Positions 23,031 to 33,969 of a stretch of DNA of 64,000 bases are shown piece by piece (the first letter of the stretch is position 1; each line of letters starts with the position of its first letter). The notes under the pieces are model-generated. The model was not told where the DNA came from, searched no databases, and saw only the letters and a list, made by a program, of their open reading frames with translations. The stretch spans positions 310,001-374,000 of the forward strand of contig JANFOG010000013.1 in NCBI GenBank assembly GCA_024336345.1, written 5' to 3'. The translations under genes were made by a program, and so were the position numbers. The stretch comes from Mariannaea sp. PMI_226. Lineage: Eukaryota; Ascomycota; Sordariomycetes; Hypocreales; Nectriaceae.

Positions 23031-25252
23031 ATGCCCGCTCCCTACGCGGACAACCTCTACTCCACCGCCGAGCTTTCAGACGACGAGGTTGACGCCCTCT
23101 CTCCAACCGACGGCTACTTCCACGCGTCCTCGCAGCAAGTCCAAGGGCCGTCGTTGTCGTCGTCATCACCACCACCACCACAACCAGAGACATCGTCGCA
23201 ACAACCTTCTTTCCACCATTCCATTCCAAATGTCCCCCGCAGATCCAACGTCCTCGTCGAGGATCCCACCCTAGATGGCCCCGCCGCAAAGGATCGTGAG
23301 GCCCAGAGCGTGAATACATATGAAGCCGATGTGGAAGCCTCAGCCGCTTCTGCTGGGTGGTCAAGATACTCTTCTTCTGATATCCCGACTTGGCCAAGCC
23401 ACAACTATAATAATAACTCTCAATCTCCGCTCATTGGCCAAGGCACGTCATCACCATACAATCAACCATCAGTCACTCACTCAAGCCCTTTCCCTCATCA
23501 CCACGACGCCCCTCCGGCCTACACGCCGTCACCAACATCCCCTCCGTCCTCAGGCTACCAGACATTCGGTCCCTCCAGTTCTACCATGGGCCTACCTGAG
23601 GAGCAGCAACGATTGATCCCTCATTCACCTGAGTCTATGGGCGGACCTATCAACTCCCCAAACCAATCACGTTGGCAGCGAATCAGAGGCTGTATGCCCG
23701 GTCCCAACTTGAGAAAGAAGCTACAGACACTTTTAGGTGTTCTCGTCGTAATTTCCATCATTCTTGCGCTCGTAGGCGGATTGACCGGCGGACACGGACG
23801 CCATCCCAAGGTGAGTAAAAACAAATGAGACAGTACAACTCTTTTCCCAACCAGCAAAATCGCTAATGTCATAATTTTCTACCTCTATTCAAGAAGCCCA
23901 ACAGGCCCGACTTTTCTGATGGTCAACCCATCAAACATCCAAACATGGACCAAGACGGACTTAAATGGGACCCAAACCAGGGCTGCCGCAACGATGACCT
24001 TCAGTTTTATAACATTTCATATGCGCCGGCCTGGTCATCCGACCGCAACCTGAAGATTGTGCAGGAGATTGAAAAGAACGGCGAGCCTGGCAACGGTCGC
24101 AGCCCTCGCGTCAGCGGCGAGGTCGTGGTGAGGCCCACCGACGCTGGATCTGTGGGCAGTGTCGACATCGAGATCATAACCAACGACAGATCTATCAACG
24201 TGCACATTGGCTCATCTGATGATGGGCAGCAAATCACGGTTACCACGCCGCGACAGGTTTCCTGGGACTCGAGCCCCGTGGTGCCCTGTATCCAGATCAG
24301 AATCACCGTCTGGGCGCCTCAGGAGGCCGCCCTGGAGAACTTCGGCATCTCCACGGTCCAGCTCAACATCCTGGTTGAGGAACAAGTCAACATCGACCTG
24401 GTCAATACACTCCTGGCCGGTACCGTCACTGGCAACGTGAAAACACCTCCTTTCTCTGCCAAACAGCAGGCAGAATCTGCCGTTGCTCCGTACAAACTTA
24501 ACACGAGAGAAATCCGCATCTCGACAGTCAGCGGCGACGTCAAGGGCTGGTATCCTCTCTTCGATAAGCTCGAGATCAAGACCACGTCGGGCGACATCAT
24601 GGTTGACGTGACACCCAAGCCCGCGGACCCGGAGCACGTCAAACCCGCCGCGCTGTCCGCATTTTCTCATTCGGGGACTGTGGTAGTGGAGGAAGTTATC
24701 TGCACTGGTTCTAACGCCGCCGTCCGCGCCACAAGTGAGCAGCTGCCGGCGAGAGACTACACCGTCGGCCTGGTTACGACGTCGGGTGATATCACTGCAA
24801 AGCTGGCGGTCTCGTCTTATGCGCATATCAAATCGCAGTCCGGCGAGCTGGAAGTGATCTTGCAGCCGGTGCTCGACTCGGAGAAGCTGCTCAACAGCGA
24901 GCAGAAGCCGTTATACAAGACGGAGACCACGTCCGGTGATGTGCACTTCCGCATCCTCGAGCCCCTGTGGACGGGCAAGAACGCTGCCGGATCCCCGGCC
25001 TTTGGATCACTGACGTCAAAGCACACATCAGTCAGCGGCGACATCAAGCTCGCGTACCCTGGGTCGTGGGAGGGTCATCTCCGAGCATCGACGCTCTCTG
25101 GATCGCAGCACGTTAGCGGAGACGGGCTGAAGATTGACGTCTGGGAGGAGAAGCCGTGGAGCAAGAAGATTGAGGCGCACAAGGGCAAAGGAGGCTCGCA
25201 GATGGAGGTTGAGTCAGTCTCCGGAAGCGAGGAGATTCTGATTGGAAAGTGA
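23031..25252 (+). CDS. Single-pass membrane protein with SGD-repeat (DUF4097-like) ectodomain
   Basis: Two exons (23031-23810 and 23894-25252) joined across an 83-nt intron (GTGAGT, CTAAT branch, acceptor AAG) encode 712 residues. Residues 1-230 are low-complexity Ser/Pro/Gln with a PPAY motif (161-164), the WW-domain ligand recognised by Nedd4/Rsp5-type ubiquitin ligases. Arg-Lys-Lys (228-230) precedes one hydrophobic span (about 232-250), so the N-terminus is probably cytosolic (type II). The remaining 450 residues are beta-rich with recurrent turns: TVSGDV, TTSGDI, TTSGDI, SQSGEL, TTSGDV, SVSGDI. Such repeats are typical of DUF4097-like beta-solenoid domains. There is no signal peptide and no enzyme motif. 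Function is unknown; a wall- or lumen-facing repeat domain under ubiquitin-controlled trafficking is inference. Confidence 0.85.
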
Positions 25253-26170
25253 AAAATCTCACGGGGATGAACAAAAGGCTACAGCATATAACAAGCAGCT
25301 TGGTAGCTTCAGCGGGAAGAGAGAGAAACAAAGGGATAGCTGGATCACGGGGTTGTCTCCCGCGGGGTGCTAAATAAGAGGCTGCACGGCAGTGGACATG
25401 ATCTATCCATACACATATATGAAGTATACGACAAGGGGTTATTTTTGCAAACGATCGGGATTTGGTCTGGAAGGGCTTTTATCAACGTCACTCGCTGATG
25501 TATTTTCTGAATTTCTCCATTTTTTTCTTTCAAACGTAGTAACATTAATATGGATATACGTCAATCTGTAGAAGACCCAAGAGAACATGATATAATAACA
25601 CGTATTTTTTCTTTGACTTCAAATCATTAAACAAGAAACCGGGAGCACAGCTCCGTTGCAAAAAGATAGGGCCACCAGCACACCTCCTTTCAGCTGTGCT
25701 CATCTATATACGTGCGTGTGCTTGGGCTCCAAACAAAAAAAGTTGAGCAAACATACAAAGAGAGAAGAAAAAAAAAGGGCGGTTGGTCGCCCACTCATCC
25801 AAAGTTGAAGAGAGCAGAAACAGACACGAGAATGGAGTCCAACCACAAAGCAATAAAAAATTCATATCTCCAAAAATAAGGGGGAGAGGGTATCCGAAAT
25901 AATCGTGCATCAGTCATAAGCCAAGGTCGTGAAACGGGACGTGATTTCCAAGCTGTGTACGTCCATCGCATGAAAACGAAAATAAAATAAAAATAACATA
26001 AGAGTCCGCCGTCCAGTCCAAAAGTGGGTAATGCATAAATCCCATTTCAGCTCGAATGCCGAGGTAGGCAAGTGGTGAAGTGAACGAATGTATGGTGATA
26101 ATAAAACGAGGGGATACTGTGTGCTGTGTGTTGTTGAAGAGTTGGCTTTGAAACCGCTTCTGGGCGGTGC
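25253..26170. other. Convergent 3' intergenic region
   Basis: About 0.9 kb of A/T-rich sequence between the stops of the convergent membrane-protein (+) and BTB (-) genes. No gene seen. Confidence 0.55.
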
Positions 26171-27790
26171 TCAGTCTTCCACGTCCCAAGGCAAATCACG
26201 GTTGGTAACCACAGTGCAGGTTAGGTATGAGATTCCGTCACTGGTCCGGCTGGTTCCGTTCATATCGAGCTCGAGACCACTGGTCATCAACGGTTTCACA
26301 ATCTCCCGAGCCATGACCTTGATTTCTTCCATCCGCTTCTCAAAACGGCGCAGATTGTCGCGGCTGTACAGATCTGGTGTCAATTTGAGAAAGCGTTTGC
26401 ACTCATCGTGACCGAGGAACGTAGCTGGACTGGCGGTACCGAGGGTGCGAAATGCTCTCCCTGTGGATGCCAGCGGAGGGGCTATCGGTGGAAGAGGTGG
26501 ACGGGCACCGTCACGGGAGTTGGTGTGTCGACGTTGGTCCACTGGTGGGGGAGGAGGAGATGTGTGGTCGGCAAGCCACTGACGAAAAAGGCTCACGACA
26601 AGCCAGTCGAGATAGTGTGTGCTGGGAGACACGCGCTCGCCTCGATTGTTTACGAGGCCTACGCGGTAGAGACGGCCCTCGACACGGTTAACCATCTCCT
26701 CCAGCTCATCAGCCTTGTCCTCGATGATATCAAGTACGACTTCAGGTAAGGCGGCACGCAGGCTTCGCTCGCCAATGGGCCATTGACCCACGACATGGAT
26801 GAGTGCCTCCTGGAACATGACCTTGGAGCGAGCGAGGAAGCCCAGTCGCAAATATGAGATGGGGTATTTGGCGATTTGCTTCCAGAGGCGCGACTGGAAC
26901 TGCAGCATGTGATGGTCAACACGAGGCCCGACGACGGCGAGAGCATCGTATTGGTCGGCGAGCGTCAATAGACTTTTGCATTGAACGTAAGCATCGGCTA
27001 CGTTAACGCCATCCAGAACAGGTGGGTAGTTGTAGAATATGCGAAAGAGGTTGTCATAATCGCGCATGAGATCTTGATCGGCCTGGGAGAGAGGTGCTGC
27101 CGCTGGTTGGTGCGAGCCGAGGCCCAAGTTGGCGACCGAACGGAAGAAGTTGCTTGAGGATGCTGATGAAATTGAGCGTGAATGCACATGCGCATGCTTG
27201 GCGTAGCGGGCGCTGCTTGAGTTGGCGGCAGCAGGGCCGTTGCTGCGGCTGAAAAATGATTGCGATGACTTGTCGGACTCATCTTTCTGTATCAACATTG
27301 GAGTTTCGCTGTCGCCAGCGCCAGGATCCAGCTCATATCGCCACCGCTTCCGGTACGTGGTGTTATTGTTGTTTGAGTTACTCACAAGAGTCGTCGAGGA
27401 CCCGTCATCACTGCCATTTACTGAAGATGCTGATGATTCTCCGACCCGAGGAAGATCACCGATGAGCAGAGGCCGCGCGCGAGACCACTCGGCAGCGGTG
27501 CTAGCCTCGAAGAAACCTGAGCATCTAGTGAGAGTGTGGCGATGCAAGAGATAGCGGTTCTGGGCGGGTGTTTGGCCGGGCGGGCACTCCCGAGCGCGGA
27601 TGATTATCTCGACATCGCCGCTGCTTGTGAAGATGGGGAAGTCGTTTGCGGGCACATGGGAGGAGCCACCTGTGTGGGAGCGGTTATATCGTTTTGTGCG
27701 AGAGATGGAGGACGGGCGAGAGACAACGGAGGAGGCGCCGCGGCGCGAGAGGGTGGAGGAGGCGGGAGGTGGTTCAAGTGTGGAAACCAT
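26171..27790 (-). CDS. BTB/POZ-like fungal protein with interrupted BTB domain
   Basis: Intronless, 539 residues from the ATG at 27790. The frame is open 160 codons further upstream, but that part is His/Pro/Ser low-complexity sequence and lies beyond TATA-like elements at 27831-27840, so it is treated as leader. BTB-like pieces are seen at about 56-104 (SGDVEIIIRA...YLLHRHTLTRCSGFFEA), 148-170 (RWRYELDPG...MLIQKD) and 238-296 (LFRIFYNYPPVLDG...LTLADQYDAL). Between them lie Ser/Asn-rich insertions (105-147 and 171-237). The C-terminal half is mostly helical with a Pro-rich stretch (about 425-460). Many filamentous-fungal BTB proteins share this split layout; their role, possibly as cullin-3 adaptors, is not established. 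The product may act in protein-protein contacts, but I infer no pathway. Confidence 0.85.
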   Translation of the reverse strand: MVSTLEPPPASSTLSRRGASSVVSRPSSISRTKRYNRSHTGGSSHVPANDFPIFTSSGDVEIIIRARECPPGQTPAQNRYLLHRHTLTRCSGFFEASTAAEWSRARPLLIGDLPRVGESSASSVNGSDDGSSTTLVSNSNNNNTTYRKRWRYELDPGAGDSETPMLIQKDESDKSSQSFFSRSNGPAAANSSSARYAKHAHVHSRSISSASSSNFFRSVANLGLGSHQPAAAPLSQADQDLMRDYDNLFRIFYNYPPVLDGVNVADAYVQCKSLLTLADQYDALAVVGPRVDHHMLQFQSRLWKQIAKYPISYLRLGFLARSKVMFQEALIHVVGQWPIGERSLRAALPEVVLDIIEDKADELEEMVNRVEGRLYRVGLVNNRGERVSPSTHYLDWLVVSLFRQWLADHTSPPPPPVDQRRHTNSRDGARPPLPPIAPPLASTGRAFRTLGTASPATFLGHDECKRFLKLTPDLYSRDNLRRFEKRMEEIKVMAREIVKPLMTSGLELDMNGTSRTSDGISYLTCTVVTNRDLPWDVED

Positions 27791-27830
27791 GGATGCGATG
27801 ATGATGGAGCGAATATATAAAACCGGTGTG

Positions 27831-27840
27831 TTTATATATA
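27831..27840 (-). promoter_or_regulatory. TATA-like element of the BTB gene
   Basis: On the minus strand the sequence reads TATATATAAA about 41-50 nt before the ATG at 27790; a second TATATA lies at 27814-27819. This supports the downstream start codon over the longer open frame. Confidence 0.4.
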
Positions 27841-28452
27841 AACGGGTAGGTTTGGTGCGGAATTGAGTTTGTTGGTTGATTGACTCCCGCCTGTTGAGCG
27901 TGTGACGTGTGACAAGGCTTTGGTCGATTTGACGATGGTGTTGACGATGGAGGAGGATGCGGCTGAAAACGGGTCTTGGGCTGCAGAGCGGCGACGGCGG
28001 GGAGAAGGGACACAGGTGAGGGAGATAGGGATGCCCCCTCTTGCCGAAAACGACAAGTGCACAAAGTTGGAATGATGGTGATGGTGAATGGTGGTGATTT
28101 ATTTGCAATGGAAGAAAGCAATGGGGGAAGAGGCTGTGGCAGTGGCAGTGGCAGTGCGCATTGATAAGAGGTCCACGGGGTGGTACACGGCTGGTATTCG
28201 TATAGGTCCTGTAGTGATAATGGATGGGTACTAGCGTGGGTTCGGGTGCGGTGCGGGTGCTGGTGATCAATGATCATTCACATGGGGGGAACTAATAAAG
28301 TGGACGGCGACGACGACGGCGCGTTTCTCTTTTCTTGTTGACTGCAATATCAAGGTGGGCTGCATATGCCGTTGCGCCAGCGACAAAGCGAGCGAGCGTG
28401 CAACACAAAGTGGGAGAGGTGGGACCTCGGGACCTTGGACCTTTGTTTGGAA

Positions 28453-28476
28453 CCTTGGAGCCTTGGAGCCTTGGAG
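28453..28476. repeat. CCTTGGAG tandem repeat
   Basis: Three tandem copies of CCTTGGAG, followed after CC by a 13-T run; looser CCTTGGA copies precede it from 28432. Confidence 0.85.
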
Positions 28477-28721
28477 CCTTTTTTTTTTTTTGGAGGGGGG
28501 GAGGAACCTGGACCTGGGACGGACGAGCTTGGGACTACCTAAGAAGGTAGGACGGCGAGGGAAGATGGAACGCGAACGTAGTATTGACCTTGTCTCGACA
28601 TGGGGAAGGATAAAGAAAACCAAGGAGAAAGATAAATAAAACCCAGAGGGGGAGAAGGAAAAAGAAGCAGAACAAGAAACTGACGAGGGCACCTTTGTTT
28701 GTTTTTTTCACAATCTGATAT

Positions 28722-28780
28722 GGAAAAGAAGGAGAAAGGAAGGGAAGGAAGGGAAGGAAAGGAAAGGGAAGGGAAGAAGA
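28722..28780. repeat. GGAA-type purine repeat
   Basis: GGAA/GGGAA units form an all-purine + strand tract. Confidence 0.8.
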
Positions 28781-29103
28781 CAAGTGCAAGAGGAGCAGAT
28801 GAGTTGAAGTGAGGGTTGAGTGACGAGTGGGAATTGGCGAAATGTGTGAATGGAGGCACCGGGGTTGGTCTTGTCTCTGATCTGCCACGAGGACTCTGCC
28901 CAGTGGATCGTTTCCTTCTTAGCGTTTCCCATCAGACAAGAGTACCATACACCGGTAACTGTGCAGCACAGTCAGTCACTTTTTGGGACCGCTCTCAGCC
29001 TTTTCGCCCCAAAGTGCGGTGGGATAGGTAGTGGAGGGTGCACATGCGGTGCTTCTACATAGTATCCCATTCCTGCTGGGCCCAGATGCCAGGTACTTCG
29101 TGA

Positions 29104-29126
29104 GTATGTATGTATGTATGTATGTA
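29104..29126. repeat. GTAT microsatellite
   Basis: Five GTAT units in a row plus a partial unit. Confidence 0.9.
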
Positions 29127-31336
29127 CAAGCTAGGATGCAGAATGGGGGGAGGGGCCCGATACGAATGGGCCCAGGTAACTCCATCTGTTACTACATACT
29201 AATAGGTAGTATAAAAACTCGTCCATCCGGGCAGTGGGAGAGGCGGCGTGCAGAAGCAGCTTCAAAACCGGAAATGCATGGAACTGCGTGTTACGTAGTA
29301 ACGGTGTGCTCAGATGACTTTACTATGAGTGGCTCACGTTAGATTTCGTTTCTTCTCGCTTGATCCTCTTTGGGTAATTACAGATTATATCTACTGTACC
29401 TATGGTACTCCCCGTGCCGACAATCACGTATCTAAACGAATTAATTGGGAACCAGCAGAATAGCCGAGTTTCACGAGACAATAAAGAGGCAAAAAAAACC
29501 AAGGATGGGGGGGCAACTAGGCGAAGAAGGCTAGCAGATGAAATATGGATGTCCACACACGCCGTTTTTATTTTGTTCGCCTTATTCATAACATAGCTAC
29601 CACAGGACAGCAATCCAGCGGTACCTGGGATTCTTCTCCATCTCATGGTCCTTCTCATGGTGCACACCCTTAGACCGACCCGAGGATGAATGGGTAGTGG
29701 CCCCAGATTAGGTGTGGTCGGGCTCGAAACCACTGGTTATTATGACCATCATGTAAATTTCAGGCGCGCCTGCAGAAGTGGTGTTGTCTCTGCTTCTCTT
29801 CTCTTGTTTTCCTCCATAGAAGACTGAGTACTTTATGTGGCCTTCATGTACCTAAGCTGTGGTCTGTATGTAGTATGTATGTGTTTTGCTTGTGTGGTGC
29901 CGGCTGTTTGGTTGGAGTTGGAGGCGTGAAAGGATCCCCTGCTTTACAACCCCTGCTTCAAAAGCAGGACCACATCGACATATCCCTGCGACTGCGTCCC
30001 CCAATTTTTCTCATGTGGTGGCCAATGGGCAGCCGTTGAGATAGTCAGATCAGAACCTTTCCAGACATGGGGGCACACATGGGGCATGACACGGGCTACC
30101 TCCTCCTACCTACTTTTTGACTCATATCATGTCCGCTGTCTTAACTCTTCTTTAAGGGCTTGGTAAAGCTCTTCTCAGCCTCTCGAACCCACCGCTGCCC
30201 TAAAGCCTCGCGACGTTTGCTGAAACTCGCTTCGCCATTAGCCTCGGCCGGCTTTTGTTGAAGGAACGAAGGAAGAGAAAGAAAAGATAGAAAAAAGAAA
30301 AACCCTCAGTTGGAGTCATCTATCCTCGTTGAATCCATTGACTAAATCTCCCGGGGCTCGGTGTTCGGCGCTGCTGCGTTGTCTTTTGTGTGTCATGTCA
30401 TGTCATTGTCGCAGTGTCATGCCCTATCCCGTCCCCCCTCTTTGTCTGTCTCTGCGCTTCTGCGTCCTTAACTTATGTCTGTTTCTGCAGCCTGCTCCTA
30501 CTCCTGCTCCTGCTGCTGCTCTCCGCCTTCTCCGCCCGATGGATGGACCAACATGTGCGCTGCCCTCCGCTCTTTTGCCTCATCTGCTGGTCTTTCTTTC
30601 GTCTGGACATGATGGGCTGTTTGCTCCAATTCAATAATAAACACCCCCAGAGTTCGCTCCTGGTTTAGCGTGAATGCATTGAGTATGGTAATAGATGATT
30701 AATGGCTTGTGCATTTCGATGCAGATCCAATCCCATTGCAAGGCTTCGCCATCTCATCCCATCCTATCGACATTATGCATCCATTCAGGCACATCTATGA
30801 ATACAGCAGTGAGATGGCCACCGTACTGCCTATGTCTATGTAAGGCCTCATATGTGCATGAAAATGTCACCGACTTACATGCCACTGACCCTTCTCGAAA
30901 AGGGCCGGCGTGCGGGGCCGCTGCAGCCGTTGCTGCACGGTGTTCTGTCGCCCCTCCCCTAGCCTGAAATCGTTACCTCGTCCAGACTCTAGATTACGAA
31001 AGAGGGAAATATCCTCACTGCCGTCCTACCGCCTGGCGTCCGGACCTGTTCTCTCCTCTCACTCATTCGATACCTCCTCACGAGGGAGCATTGGCTGGCG
31101 GGCGTACATCTGGAGAGAGATTTCCATCATCCATTGACAATGGACAGACGGTGACTGCATGGCCCCACGAAAAAGAGCTCTTGACCCCCAACTGCCACCG
31201 AATCATGCATCCGTTCCATGGATTGTAAATACGGTATTGGCAGCAGCTTGGGAGTAAAAAAGGACAATACGAATCGCAATACAGGAATAATCCCAAGCAC
31301 CCCATGTACTGCACTCAGTCATCACCTTATTAGCCT

Positions 31337-31430
31337 GTAGGTAGGTACGCGTACGTAAGGTCGGTAAGTCTACTGTGCAGTTAGGTAAGTAGGCACCTAG
31401 TTACCTACCCAACCTAAGGTAGTCAGTCAG
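31337..31430. repeat. TAGGTA/TACCTA motif cluster
   Basis: Dense short TAGGTA, GGTAAG and TACCTA words on both strands. The same word recurs in other intergenic regions of the window. Confidence 0.5.
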
Positions 31431-31497
31431 TTAAATAGTCAGTTCTCTGGGGGAGCACCCGCTACCGGCGGTACCTGCTCCGTACATAAGGCACCCG

Positions 31498-31517
31498 GCT
31501 GCTGCTGCTGCTGCTGC
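31498..31517. repeat. GCT trinucleotide repeat
   Basis: Six consecutive GCT units in intergenic DNA upstream of the TilS-like gene. Confidence 0.9.
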
Positions 31518-31848
31518 CCAGAACGTACCCCCACCATGATGCACGGCAGGCACGCTAAGGCGGCGAGGGACGCAAGACCTCTCCGTCCGGGACGGAGGTG
31601 GAAGCCTCAACCGCCTGGGGCCGTCAATGTTAGCCGACCTCTAGCTTCATGACCGAAACTTTTTTTTCTTCCCTCTCACACTTCCCATTGCCGTCGCTCT
31701 CCGCATTTGACAACGACAACGCATCAACGCATGCTCAACAAGTTTTCTCCACAGACCTCCTGTCTCCCGCCTTCCCTTCCGTCCACCGGATTTTTGATTT
31801 CTTGCATGGCCAATCGTCACCTCAGCTTCTTTCCCCCAAGATAATGGA

Positions 31849-33969
31849 ATGGGTACGGTCGCCCACGTGTACAACCATGTCTCCCGCCCCATCACTCTCA
31901 CGGAGTTCAAGGACGCGGTAGAGGCAGTATGTCGTCCACGGTTCCCGTTGGCCCGTTCGGCGCGGCCACAGCGCATAGGTAAGTTATGCCCGTTTATGCA
32001 TCTACTTGCTTGCCCTTGATTTGCCGAGCATGTTCATGACAGCGGTTGTGCTCTAGTACTGGCAATCAGCGGCGGCGTCGATTCCATGGCCATGGCCTTT
32101 CTCATGTCAAAGCTGCTCCGCACATTTCGAGGCAGCATCATTGCCGACAACCCTACATACGGGGCCATGGCCTCCGTTATTGATCATCAATTGCGTGAAG
32201 AGAGTACCGTCGAGGCCAACCTAGTTGCCAAAGAGATGCGAAAGCTCGATCTCAAATCCGCCGTCATGCCTATTAGCTGGAAGGAAGAAAAAGGTCGGGG
32301 TCTGGATCCCAAGACGCTTCCTAACCTTGAAGGACTTGCTCGGCATTATAGGTACCGTGCTCTCGGCAACGTCTGCCACTTCATGGGTGCGACGAGCTTG
32401 TTTTTTGCCCACCACCGCGATGACCAATACGAGACTGTCCTGATGCGCTTACTGGGGGGGCACGGTTATCGAGGCTTGCAGGGGATCAGGGAAGCCAATT
32501 CGATACCAGAATGCTACGACATGCACGGCGTCTATAAGAGCGGCCTTCTAGATGACCAACTCAGGATTAACCCTCAGTTGAGCTTCCGACCAGCGCTTCG
32601 TGAGATGAAGCGTCTACGGAATATCTTCAGGGATGAGAAGGTGGCATCTCCTTGGGACTTCGTCCGATCTCGAAGACGTGAGAAGGGCCTTGTTGATGGA
32701 TATGACGAATATGGTTCATTCGAGAAAACCCTCGACGTACCCTATCTGAAGCCTCTGGACACTGAAGATGGCGGCGTCATGATCTACCGACCTCTGCTGG
32801 AATTTGATAAGGATAGGCTTATTGCCACCTGCGAAGAGAATAATATTCCTTGGTTCGAGGACCATACCAACGTTGATCCGACGCTTACTACTCGCAACGC
32901 TGTTCGGTATCTGGTTAAGAATCATGAACTTCCAAAAGCCCTTCAAAAGCCTTCCATTTTGGCCTTGGCTCAACGATCGAAACGGAGGATCGAACTCGAA
33001 GAAGCCGAGGCGCATCGCTATCTTGTGCGAGAAGCGATCATTAAAGATTTCGACCCAAATGCGGGGACACTTCTCATTGAGATCCCAAAAGAGCAGATCG
33101 CCAACAGACGTCGTAAGAGGCGGTCCCTCTACCCGTACAACAAGTATCGGAAGAAGCACCGCAAGCTGATCATGTCGATTGCGATTCGAAAAGTGATTGA
33201 GTTTATAACCCCTGAGACGCATCTCCCTCCTTTGGCCAACCTCGATAACGTAGTGTACCGGCTGTACCCCCACCTGATGTCCAAGAAACACTCCCCAGCC
33301 CCGAAGGCATTCGCTGTAGCAGGTGTCTTTTTTGATCCTACAGTTGTGCAGGACTCAGTCAGGTGGTCTATATCGCGGACCCCCTATCCGTCTAATCAGC
33401 CATTGCCGATAACTAAGCTCCCTGGTTCGCTCGACCATCGCCTCCGCCCAACCAAACAAGAAGTCGCTGAACGTATGGTGTCGCCGCAGTTGGCACACTC
33501 ATGGAAGAAGGCAAAAATGTTTGACGGACGGTTTTGGATACGGATTGGTTGTAATAGCCGAACCCAGTTCCGCGTACAGCCTTTCCGACCTGAGGAAGCC
33601 AAGGGTTTCCGCAAGGCACTCTCCCCAATTCGTCGGGCGAAGCTGGAGCGACTTCTGAAGCATTACGCTCCAGGAAAGATCCGGTATACGCTCCCTGCAT
33701 TGTACAGCGTGGAACGAGAACGAGATCTCTACACGCAGCACGTCACCCAGACAGTGACGATGCTCGCCCTGCCAACGTTGGGCATCCATATTCAAGGACT
33801 CGAGCGTTGGGTTCGATATGAGGCCCGGTACAAGAGGGTTGATATGACATTACTGGGCCACGAACCGCGGGGCAAGAAGATTCAGGTGATGCCATGTCGG
33901 TTGCGACCGTGCCGGCATACGCAGAAGCATAAACGCCAGAGGGTGCACAGATGCCGTAAGCGGAGATGA
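31849..33969 (+). CDS. tilS: tRNA(Ile)-lysidine synthetase-like PP-loop protein
   Basis: Two exons (31849-31978 and 32057-33969) joined across a 78-nt phase-1 intron (GTAAGT...CTCTAG) encode 680 residues. The PP-loop SGGVDSM lies at 48-54, just after the junction, and is followed by the TilS-type DHQLREES segment and the HHRDDQYET motif (compare bacterial HHxDDQxET). A further conserved patch reads RPLLEFDKDRL...NIPWFEDHTN. Bacterial TilS uses ATP and lysine to convert the wobble C of tRNA-Ile(CAU) to lysidine. In fungi the likely substrate is a mitochondrial tRNA. At 680 residues it is clearly longer than the roughly 430-residue bacterial enzyme, through insertions and a basic C-terminal extension. 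No clear mitochondrial presequence is visible. A better-context ATG at 31844 opens another frame that overlaps the start. Confidence 0.88.

Larger units (their letters stand above)
27791..31848. other. Long intergenic region
   Basis: 4 kb without a recognisable gene. It carries the BTB promoter, several simple repeats (listed separately), TAGGTA-type motifs at 31337-31430, and the leader of the TilS-like gene. Upstream ATGs at 31649 and 31844 precede the TilS-like start in another frame. Confidence 0.5.

Noticed and set aside
27791..28270. 160-codon N-terminal extension of the BTB gene
   Set aside because: His/Pro/Ser low-complexity sequence upstream of TATA-like elements; treated as leader.
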